From contig NZ_CALJRY010000024.1 in assembly GCF_937976295.1 (NCBI RefSeq), positions 1 through 6,615 of the forward strand: a stretch of 6,615 bases of DNA, in the 5' to 3' direction. This DNA is from an uncultured Rothia sp. Its GTDB lineage: Bacteria; Actinomycetota; Actinomycetes; Actinomycetales; Micrococcaceae. Shown here one piece after another: positions 1 through 5,270 of this stretch (position 1 is its first letter; each line of letters begins with the position of its first letter). The notes below the pieces were generated by a model that saw nothing but the letters and a program-made list of their open reading frames with translations, did not search any database and was not told the origin of the DNA. Position numbers and translations under genes: made by a program.

Positions 1-485
1 CCGCGGCGCGCCATGCGCACCTCTTCAGAAGCAGTCAGCAGGATGCGCGCATCAGCGTCAGGAGCGACCACGGTGGTGATGTCGCGACCCTCAGCGACCA
101 TGCCGTTAATAGCGTGGTCAATCATCCAACGCTGCAGGCCAATCAGGTGCTCACGAACCGCCGGAACCGAAGCCACAGCAGAAACAGCCGAAGAAATGCG
201 CTCGCTACGAATCTCCTCACGGATATCGGTCGAACCCATCAGAATCTCTTCTTCCTTAATGTTCGTACCGAACACCAGGGGCATCTCCTCGACGGCCTTC
301 GCGATCGCCTCAGCGTCGTTCAGGTCAATGCCAAGTTCCAGCACGCGGTAGGTTGCGGCACGGTACATTGCACCGGTGTCCAGGTACGCCAGACCAAAGT
401 GGCGTGCAACTTCCTTAGACACAGACGACTTACCGGAACCGGAGGGACCGTCAATAGCAATCGTCAGTTTAGGGTTCTCGTGCAT
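1..485 (-). CDS. cmk: Cytidylate kinase, N-terminal 161 codons (3' end outside window)
   Basis: Cytidylate kinase transfers the ATP gamma-phosphate to CMP or dCMP in the cytoplasm, recycling pyrimidine nucleotides for RNA and DNA synthesis. The reading frame starts at ATG 485-483 and is still open at the window edge. The P-loop GPSGSGKSS is at residues 13-21. The family CMP-binding segment DTGAMYR is at 36-42, R111 falls in the expected CMP-binding region, and EGRD is at 132-135. The lid region and later arginines lie outside the window; family members are about 220-230 residues long, so roughly 70% is visible. An AAGGAG ribosome site at 491-496, 5 nt upstream, supports the start. It follows tyrA by 54 nt on the same strand and is probably co-transcribed. 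In related genomes the next gene is usually der, which cannot be seen here. Identification is secure. Confidence 0.96.
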   Translation of the reverse strand, partial: MHENPKLTIAIDGPSGSGKSSVSKEVARHFGLAYLDTGAMYRAATYRVLELGIDLNDAEAIAKAVEEMPLVFGTNIKEEEILMGSTDIREEIRSERISSAVSAVASVPAVREHLIGLQRWMIDHAINGMVAEGRDITTVVAPDADARILLTASEEVRMARR

Positions 486-539
486 CAGCACTCCTTAAAA
501 TTCGTCTCAAACTTTATGCCGGAAAATACAGCTTTAACT

Positions 540-1709
540 CTACTTCACAACACGCCAACCGCGAGCCGACAAATCGCGGACCAGCGCCTCATGAATAGAC
601 GGATTGACCGAGATTTCAGCCATACCCACCGGGGCACCCGTCGAGTGCTCCAGACGCAAATCCTCAAGGTTCGCGCCCAGCTCACCAATCTCGGCAAGCA
701 AACGAGCCAGCGTGCCGGGGGTGTCGTCCACCAGCACCGTCATCTTTGCGAACGCGGCGGGTGCCGTACCGTGCTTACCCGGAATGCGGCTAACGCCCGC
801 GTTGCCTTCGCTCATCAGCTGCGCCAAATCCAGGCGAGCACCAGATGCCGTCGGGTTCTCCAACGTCGCGATGAGGCGGTTCAGGTCATCACGCACACCG
901 TAGAGGGTCTTCACAATCGGGTCTGCGTTCGCCGCAAAAATCTGCACCCACAGCGTCGGGTCCGAAGCCGCAATACGCACCGTATCGCGCAAACCCTGAC
1001 CCGCCAGGGACAGCGCATACAGCGGAGTGTCCTGCAGACGCGAAGCCAGAAGCGAGCTCATCGCCTGCGGCACATGAGAGATCAGCGCAACCGTCTGATC
1101 ATGCTCCTCAACGCTCAAAGAAGTCACAATCGCGCCCAGCTCCACCGCCACAGAACGCACCAGACGCACACACTCGGGACGAACCGAATCGTGCTCGCAG
1201 ATAATCCACGGACGCGCCTGGAACAGCTCACCGCGAGCAGCCACCGGGCCCGACTTCTCACGCCCAGCCATCGGATGCGAACCCACGTAACGGGACGCAT
1301 CCGCACCCGAGGCAAGCACATCAGCCAGCGGCTGAACCTTCACCGAGGCAACATCCGTCACCACGGCGCCGGGGTAGCCCGCCTCCGGTCGAGGCGCATA
1401 GGTGTTCAACGCGCGAACGCACACGGCACCGGCACTATCCGGAGGCGCAGCCACCACCACCAGCTGCGGGGCGAAGGCGGCGCGCTCCTGCTCCGACAGG
1501 GTGGAGAAGCTTATGCCGGCACCGATATCCTGCGCCACAGCCTCGGCGGTGGGTGAAATATCTTGGACGTACACGTCCTCGCATCCTGCCGCACGCAACC
1601 CCAAACCGATGGAGGCACCCAGCAGACCCGAACCGATAATGAGTACCGGCCCGGTCAGCGTTGAGTCCATGGGCAGCTCAGATGCGGAAAGCTCAGCGGG
1701 CGAGCTCAT
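540..1709 (-). CDS. tyrA: Prephenate dehydrogenase with C-terminal ACT domain
   Basis: TyrA oxidatively decarboxylates prephenate to 4-hydroxyphenylpyruvate with NAD(P)+, the committed step to tyrosine. The 389-residue protein opens with a Rossmann fold: GSGLLGASIG at residues 26-35, and an acidic residue D50 at the end of the second strand, which favours NAD+ over NADP+. The family motif GSHPMAG is at 143-149 and contains H145, the equivalent of the catalytic histidine. The helical dehydrogenase domain continues through DQTVALISHVPQA (204-216) and GLRDTVRIAASDPTLW (239-254). Residues from about 322 to the end form an ACT domain, which in this family usually mediates feedback by tyrosine. ATG 1709-1707 has AAGGAG 5 nt upstream; a second in-frame ATG at M14 is possible but has no comparable ribosome site. 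It lies 18 nt after rluB. Arogenate dehydrogenase activity cannot be excluded from sequence alone. Confidence 0.95.
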   Translation of the reverse strand: MSSPAELSASELPMDSTLTGPVLIIGSGLLGASIGLGLRAAGCEDVYVQDISPTAEAVAQDIGAGISFSTLSEQERAAFAPQLVVVAAPPDSAGAVCVRALNTYAPRPEAGYPGAVVTDVASVKVQPLADVLASGADASRYVGSHPMAGREKSGPVAARGELFQARPWIICEHDSVRPECVRLVRSVAVELGAIVTSLSVEEHDQTVALISHVPQAMSSLLASRLQDTPLYALSLAGQGLRDTVRIAASDPTLWVQIFAANADPIVKTLYGVRDDLNRLIATLENPTASGARLDLAQLMSEGNAGVSRIPGKHGTAPAAFAKMTVLVDDTPGTLARLLAEIGELGANLEDLRLEHSTGAPVGMAEISVNPSIHEALVRDLSARGWRVVK

Positions 1710-1727
1710 GACAACTCCTTAGCGTTA

Positions 1728-2888
1728 TTACATGTCCACCGAAGCGAGCAGGTGACCGATCTCGACCTTGGAGAGGTTACGGACGGTGCCCTGCTTCTGC
1801 GAACCAATACGGATCGGGCCCATCTCGACGCGCACCAGGCGCTCAACCGGGTAGCCGACAGCGTCGAAGAGGCGGCGCACAATGCGGTTCTTACCGGAGT
1901 GGATGGTCACCTCAACAAGCACGTGACCGGGGGTGGAGTCCACCAGCTTGAACTCGTCCACGCGGGTCACGCCGTCTTCCAGGCGAATACCCTTCTTCAT
2001 GGCTGCGCCGATGCCGGGCTCCATCGGGCCGGGAACCTGCACCAGGTAGGTCTTGGGCACCTCGTAGGAGGGGTGGGTGAGGCGGTTCGCCAGTTCGCCG
2101 TCGTTGGTCAGCAGCAGCAGACCCTCGGTTTCGACGTCCAGGCGGCCCACGTGGAACACGCGCTCGCTCATGGAGGAACGCAGGAAGTCAGAGATGCAGG
2201 GGCGGCCTTCGGGGTCTTCCATGGTGGAGACCACGCCGGCGGGCTTGTTGAATGCCATGTAGACGAGCTTGTCGTTGGTCTGAACGGTCATGCCGTCCAC
2301 CTGCACGGTCACCTTGGAGGGGTCCACGCGCACACCCAGCTCGGTCACGACTTCACCGTTGACGGTGACGCGACCTTCGGTAATCATTTCTTCGCAGACG
2401 CGGCGGGATGCCACACCGGCCTGAGCCAGCAGCTTCTGCAGGCGCACGCCGTCGTGATCGTAGAACTCGTAGTGGTCTACCGGGGCGTTGCGGGGGCGGC
2501 GGGGGCGGTGCGGGCCAGCGTAGTTGCTGACGCGGTATTCGCCGCGCTCGTTTGCGAAGGCTTCGCCGGAGCGGTAGGGGCGGCCCGGTGCGCGGCGTTC
2601 GCGCTTGGGCAGTTCGGTGCCGCGGCCTCGACCGGAACCTGCGCGGCCTGCACCGAACTTCTTCTCGCCAAACTTCTTCTCGCCGAAGCCCTTTGCGCCG
2701 AAGCCCTTTGCGCCGCCCTTGCCTGCGCCGCTCTTCGGTGCGCCGGGGCGACCGCCGCGTGCGGATGCGCCCTTAGCGCCAGGCTTACCGCCCTGACCGG
2801 GACGACCGGCGCCGGGACGGCCACCGCGGGAGTTCTGGGGGCGACCGGATGCAGAGCGGCCGCCGCGGGAGGAGTTTCCATATGCCAT
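1728..2888 (-). CDS. rluB: RluB-family 23S rRNA pseudouridine synthase with long basic N-terminal extension
   Basis: This family (RsuA/RluB/RluE/RluF) isomerises one uridine of ribosomal RNA to pseudouridine; RluB acts on the peptidyl-transferase region of 23S rRNA. Residues 1 to about 140 are a low-complexity extension rich in Gly, Arg, Lys and Ala, with many RGG/GRP-like steps and four K-x-F-G repeats at 61-80. An S4 RNA-binding domain follows at about 148-200, beginning VRLQKLLAQAGVASRR. The catalytic domain has NKPAG at 214-218 and the signature GRLDVETEGLLLLTNDG at 248-264 with catalytic D251. The conserved SGKNRIVRRLFDAVGYPV segment begins at 331. Typical bacterial members are near 250-290 residues, so the extra length is nearly all the N-terminus. 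The start ATG 2888-2886 has only a weak purine-rich ribosome site. The exact uridine target is inferred from the family and gene neighbourhood. Confidence 0.93.
   Translation of the reverse strand: MAYGNSSRGGRSASGRPQNSRGGRPGAGRPGQGGKPGAKGASARGGRPGAPKSGAGKGGAKGFGAKGFGEKKFGEKKFGAGRAGSGRGRGTELPKRERRAPGRPYRSGEAFANERGEYRVSNYAGPHRPRRPRNAPVDHYEFYDHDGVRLQKLLAQAGVASRRVCEEMITEGRVTVNGEVVTELGVRVDPSKVTVQVDGMTVQTNDKLVYMAFNKPAGVVSTMEDPEGRPCISDFLRSSMSERVFHVGRLDVETEGLLLLTNDGELANRLTHPSYEVPKTYLVQVPGPMEPGIGAAMKKGIRLEDGVTRVDEFKLVDSTPGHVLVEVTIHSGKNRIVRRLFDAVGYPVERLVRVEMGPIRIGSQKQGTVRNLSKVEIGHLLASVDM
2655..2714 (-). repeat. Four 15-bp tandem repeats inside the rluB extension
   Basis: Four head-to-tail 15-bp units lie at 2655-2669, 2670-2684, 2685-2699 and 2700-2714. 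The last two are identical, and the first two differ by one base. They encode four K-(G/K)-F-G-(A/E) pentapeptides at residues 61-80 of the RluB-like protein. The unit length is a multiple of three, so copy number can change without breaking the frame. The arrangement suggests growth of the disordered tail by local duplication. Confidence 0.9.
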
Positions 2889-3058
2889 GGTGTTCTTCTC
2901 TTTTCTGTCGTTGTAGTTCTTGTTAGTCTTTGTGCCCCGGCACCGAATGTGCGGTGTTTGTGTCAGCGTCGGGGGCAGTTATCCGGGTGGTTCTGCCGCA
3001 GGTTTTCAGCAGAACCGTTGAACGTTTCGTTATTGCCGTAACGGCTGTAGCTGGCGGG
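2889..3058. other. 170-nt gap between scpB and rluB with inverted repeats
   Basis: This is one of two long gaps in the cluster. It contains a perfect 8-bp inverted repeat, GGTTCTGC at 2989-2996 and GCAGAACC at 3009-3016, with a 12-nt loop. It also has an 11-bp near-palindrome GCCGTAACGGC at 3035-3045 and a small CACCG/CGGTG pair at 2941-2956. None is followed by a T-tract on either strand, so a classical intrinsic terminator is not supported. I found no convincing -35/-10 pair for rluB. The gap could hold an mRNA leader structure, a weak or alternative-sigma promoter, or nothing functional. Confidence 0.45.
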
Positions 3059-4072
3059 CTAGTCGTTACCTTCGGCGAGGACCGCCGCCTCCGTGTCATC
3101 GGGCAGGAAGGGCGCGAGCGCCGGCAGCTCCTCCAGGGAGTTCAACCCGAGCTTCGCCAGCAGCAGCTCCGTGGTTTCGTAGAGGGTCGCGCCGCTTCCG
3201 GCTTCACGACCGGCCTCACGAATCAGCTGCCGTTGGAGTAGCTGACGGATTGCCGCGTCCGCGTTCACGCCACGGATGGAGGCTACCCTCGCCCTGGTCA
3301 CCGGCTGCTGGTAGGCAATCACGGCGAGCGTCTCGTAGGCGGGCTTGCTGAGGGTCGCGCTCTTGGAGCGGGTCACGAAGCGTGCCACCCAGGGGGCGAA
3401 GTCGTCGCGGGCGTAGAGCTTCCAGCCTCCTGCGATGTTCCGCAGCTGGAATCCGCGCGGTTCGGGTGCCACCCGGTTTTCGTCGTCTCCGTAGCCGCTT
3501 TCTTCGCCGTTGTACTCGCGGTACAGCTGGTCGAGCGCGTGCTCAACAGCTCGTTCGTTGACGATGAGCGCGGCGGAGAGTTCTTTGACGCTCACGGGTG
3601 CTTCGGCAACGGCGAGGATCGCTTCGATAGCGCTTTTGACGCCGCCGGGGATTGCCTCGACCTTGGAGAATTCGGCTTCAGCATCGACCGCCACGCTGGG
3701 TGCGGTGGAGGGGCCTCCCGCCGGAATCTTCGCCGGTTTCGTTGCCGATTTCGTTGCCAATTTCTGCGATTCCTCAGAGCTGTCGGAGTCCTCTACCGTT
3801 TCAGCGGTTTCAGCCTCCCCAACTTCTTCGGTAACCCCAACTTCTTCGGTCACCTCATCCAGAGGCGCTGCGGACACCTCACGTTCAGCTGGCTCGGCTT
3901 CCGCCTCAGCAGGCTTTGAAATCTCAGCCTCTGTTACCTCTACCGTCTCTACCGGCGCCGAGGCAGCCGGTTCCGAATCCTCATCCGCGTTCGGATCCCA
4001 GTAGCCCATGTTCACGATGGCAAGGTCGTCAGGGGTGAATTCACGGTCAAAGCGTGAGCCGTGATTACTCAT
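3059..4072 (-). CDS. scpB: Segregation and condensation protein B, with acidic N-terminal extension
   Basis: ScpB is the winged-helix (kite) subunit of the SMC-ScpA-ScpB condensin; a dimer binds the middle of ScpA and modulates SMC ATPase and DNA loading. The 337-residue protein has an unusual first 135 residues, very rich in Glu, Ala, Val, Ser and Thr and probably disordered. The canonical domain starts near EAIPGGVKSAIEAILAV (139-155), the first winged helix. The second winged helix contains LSKPAYETLAVIAYQQPVTR (241-260), followed by IRGVNADAAIRQLL (266-279), both close to family consensus. The usual family length is about 180-280 residues. The ATG at 4072-4070 overlaps the end of scpA by 8 nt (ATGAGTAA), and an AGGAGG lies 3 nt upstream inside scpA, so coupled translation is likely. 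A downstream start would remove the acidic part, but the overlap and ribosome site favour the long form. Confidence 0.94.
   Translation of the reverse strand: MSNHGSRFDREFTPDDLAIVNMGYWDPNADEDSEPAASAPVETVEVTEAEISKPAEAEAEPAEREVSAAPLDEVTEEVGVTEEVGEAETAETVEDSDSSEESQKLATKSATKPAKIPAGGPSTAPSVAVDAEAEFSKVEAIPGGVKSAIEAILAVAEAPVSVKELSAALIVNERAVEHALDQLYREYNGEESGYGDDENRVAPEPRGFQLRNIAGGWKLYARDDFAPWVARFVTRSKSATLSKPAYETLAVIAYQQPVTRARVASIRGVNADAAIRQLLQRQLIREAGREAGSGATLYETTELLLAKLGLNSLEELPALAPFLPDDTEAAVLAEGND
3735..3758 (-). repeat. 12-bp tandem duplication in the scpB extension
   Basis: Two adjacent 12-bp units at 3735-3746 and 3747-3758 differ at one base. They encode the repeated ATK-(S/P) tetrapeptide in the ATKSATKPAK stretch of ScpB (residues 106-115), the Lys/Thr-rich link just after the acidic segment. 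The unit is a multiple of three and keeps the frame. Confidence 0.75.
3817..3850 (-). repeat. 16-bp identical direct repeats, 18-bp period, in the scpB extension
   Basis: The same 16 bases occur at 3817-3832 and 3835-3850, an 18-bp period. They encode the duplicated TEEVG-type hexapeptide within residues 75-85 of the acidic ScpB extension. Like the other repeats here, the period is a multiple of three, which points to in-frame slippage or duplication. Confidence 0.85.
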
Positions 4073-5063
4073 AATCCTCCTCTACCGGTTCCTCGTTCAC
4101 TTCGGATGATTCGGGTGATTCGAGTGATTCAGGCGCTTCACCGATTTCATGCGCGTCCTGAGCGTCTGTTTCTTCGCGAATCACGAACTGTGCAGCGCTC
4201 GCGCTCGCACGGACCTGAATGGCTCCGAGCGGCGCGTCCTGTTCCACGTGCAGGGCGCCTTCTTTATAGAGCTCGAGCAGGGCAAGAAAACGAACCACCG
4301 CGATTTCTAGTTCGCCGGATCCTTGAACCAGTTCGGCGAAGCTCAGTTCCCGCGCCGCCGTATCGAGCAGGCTGTGCAGAATGTAGTGTTCTTCAGCCGC
4401 GATGGTGGTGAGCGGAACGTGCAGGTGCTCGTTGAGCTCTTCAACGATTTCTTCGGGTTCCGGTTCTGGCTCTTTGGGGGTTCGGCTCAGCGCTACTGCG
4501 GCGATGCGGGCGAACTCTTCGGCGCCTCCGGTAAAGACCAGCTCGGGTAGCGCCTGGGCGAATCGTTCTTCGAGGGCTACCGCACGGGGAAAACGCTGCG
4601 CTTCTTGTGCCCAGCGTTCAGCAAAAATATCGGCGACTTCGCGGTAGGCGCGGTACTGCAGCAGACGGGCAAAGAGCAGGTCGCGCGCCTCCAGCAGTGC
4701 AACATCCTCTTCGAGGGGTTCACGATGCTGCGGGAGCAGGCGCGCGGTCTTGAGTTCCAGCAGGGTTGCGGCGGTGACCAGAAATTCGCTGGCTTCGTCG
4801 AGTGCACGTTCGGTGCCTTCAGCGTAGAGGGCGTGCAGGTATGCGAGGAACTCGTCGGTGACCTCTGCGAGCGCCACCTCGGTAATGTCGAGTTTGCGGC
4901 GCGAAATCAGGGTCAGTAGAAGATCAAAGGGGCCCTCAAAATTACTGAGGGTGAGGGTGAAACCGCGTTCCGGGTTCTGCAGGCCGCGGCCCTCAGTCCG
5001 GGCGTTTGCGGCGGTGTCTGCGTTCGGTGTCGGTACCCTCACGGCAGCGACGTTCGTGGTCAT
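4065..5063 (-). CDS. scpA: Segregation and condensation protein A (kleisin) with acidic tail
   Basis: ScpA is the kleisin that bridges the two SMC heads and carries ScpB, closing the condensin ring that organises and segregates the chromosome. Residues 1-35 are a short variable leader. The N-terminal SMC-neck-binding domain begins at FTLTLSNFEGPFDLLLTLI (35-53) with the family hallmark FEGPFDLLL (42-50), then ASEFLVTAATLLELKTARLL (91-110). A Glu/Pro linker (about 197-210) leads to the C-terminal winged helix (about 219-285), which contains AVVRFLALLELYKEGAL. Residues about 296-332 form an acidic Glu/Ser tail that is not part of the canonical fold. The start ATG 5063-5061 has AAGGAG at 5076-5081, 12 nt upstream, which is a long spacing. 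No nearer in-frame start exists. It is the first gene after a recognisable promoter, and its stop codon lies inside the scpB start. Confidence 0.95.
   Translation of the reverse strand: MTTNVAAVRVPTPNADTAANARTEGRGLQNPERGFTLTLSNFEGPFDLLLTLISRRKLDITEVALAEVTDEFLAYLHALYAEGTERALDEASEFLVTAATLLELKTARLLPQHREPLEEDVALLEARDLLFARLLQYRAYREVADIFAERWAQEAQRFPRAVALEERFAQALPELVFTGGAEEFARIAAVALSRTPKEPEPEPEEIVEELNEHLHVPLTTIAAEEHYILHSLLDTAARELSFAELVQGSGELEIAVVRFLALLELYKEGALHVEQDAPLGAIQVRASASAAQFVIREETDAQDAHEIGEAPESLESPESSEVNEEPVEEDYE
4076..4081 (-). promoter_or_regulatory. scpB ribosome binding site inside the scpA 3' end
   Basis: A full AGGAGG lies 3 nt before the scpB ATG (4072-4070), within codons for the final Glu-Glu-Asp of ScpA. 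The close spacing and the ATGAGTAA stop/start overlap favour translational coupling, which would help keep ScpA and ScpB in ratio. The overlapping GAGG at 4079-4082 would give a more usual 6-nt gap. Confidence 0.75.
4101..4127 (-). repeat. Three 9-bp tandem repeats in the scpA acidic tail
   Basis: Three 9-bp units at 4101-4109, 4110-4118 and 4119-4127 share the TTCGGGTGA-like pattern with one- or two-base differences. On the coding strand they give the E-S-x tripeptides of the tail segment ESLESPESSE (residues 312-321). The repeats are in frame. Confidence 0.8.
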
Positions 5064-5075
5064 AGAAGACCTATT

Positions 5076-5081
5076 CTCCTT
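5076..5081 (-). promoter_or_regulatory. scpA ribosome binding site with long spacing
   Basis: AAGGAG reads on the minus strand at 5081-5076, but the scpA ATG follows only after 12 nt, compared with 5 nt for cmk and tyrA. The in-frame codons between are AAT AGG TCT TCT, none a usual start. Initiation may be less efficient than for those two genes. Confidence 0.65.
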
Positions 5082-5094
5082 AGGTTTATTCTCC

Positions 5095-5122
5095 CCGGCT
5101 TTGCTGGTCCGGCTTTGTTGGC
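5095..5122. repeat. Imperfect 14-bp tandem repeat in the scpA leader
   Basis: Two adjacent 14-bp units at 5095-5108 and 5109-5122 match at 12 positions and share CCGGCTTTG. They lie in the predicted untranslated leader of scpA, between the promoter and the ribosome site. No function is evident; the match could be chance or a small duplication. Confidence 0.5.
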
Positions 5123-5197
5123 GCCGTCTCAGATGTGGCTTCTACTTCGCCTATTCTTTCGGCGTAAGCAGTGCGCGGGGCCTTTAGAATCCACACA

Positions 5198-5226
5198 ATT
5201 ATACGCCCTCTGCCGGCGTGACTCAA
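5198..5226 (-). promoter_or_regulatory. Sigma-70-like promoter driving scpA and the downstream operon
   Basis: On the minus strand TTGAGT (5226-5221) is followed after exactly 17 nt by TATAAT (5203-5198). The -10 is a perfect match to the housekeeping consensus and the -35 matches at four of six positions. Transcription would begin near 5191-5190, giving a leader of about 127 nt before the scpA ATG. It points at scpA-scpB-rluB-tyrA-cmk. The -35 lies in the inner stem and loop of the palindrome at 5200-5257, and the -10 overlaps the end of its outer stem. The promoter call is from sequence pattern only. Confidence 0.7.
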
Positions 5227-5257
5227 GGGTGAGAGTCACCTCAGCAGAGGGCGTATA
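5200..5257. terminator. Two-tier palindrome after parA, terminator-like
   Basis: A perfect 14-bp inverted repeat, TATACGCCCTCTGC at 5200-5213 against 5244-5257, encloses a 4/4-nt internal loop. Inside that is a second perfect 7-bp stem, GTGACTC at 5218-5224 against GAGTCAC at 5233-5239, with an 8-nt loop. It begins 13 nt after the parA stop, where a terminator is expected. On the minus strand only a mixed ATTGTGT follows, not a clear T-tract; many actinobacterial terminators lack one. Because it contains the scpA promoter it could also be an operator for a dimeric regulator. The palindrome is certain; its role is inferred. Confidence 0.7.
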
Positions 5258-5270
5258 GGTATGGGGAGCT

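Noticed and set aside
114..1556. 480-codon open frame on the plus strand opposite tyrA and cmk
   Set aside because: The translation is rich in Arg, His, Gln and Thr with no recognisable domain, and it lies opposite two clear family proteins. It is an antisense shadow of GC-rich coding.
2989..3016. Intrinsic terminator between scpB and rluB
   Set aside because: The stem is good, but no T-tract follows on either strand and the loop is 12 nt. Reported only as an inverted repeat.
1752..3041. 429-codon open frame on the plus strand opposite rluB
   Set aside because: The Ala/Gly/His/Leu-rich translation matches no family and mirrors the codon use of rluB, including its repeats. No supporting ribosome site or promoter was seen.
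3510..4004. Ser/Ala/Thr-rich plus-strand frame opposite scpB
   Set aside because: It is the complement of the Glu/Ala-rich ScpB extension, which explains its composition.
4240..4255. parS-like sequence with a central CACGTG inside scpA
   Set aside because: It matches the parS consensus at about 11 of 16 positions, and the second half-arm is degenerate. Functional parS sites are normally nearly perfect palindromes.
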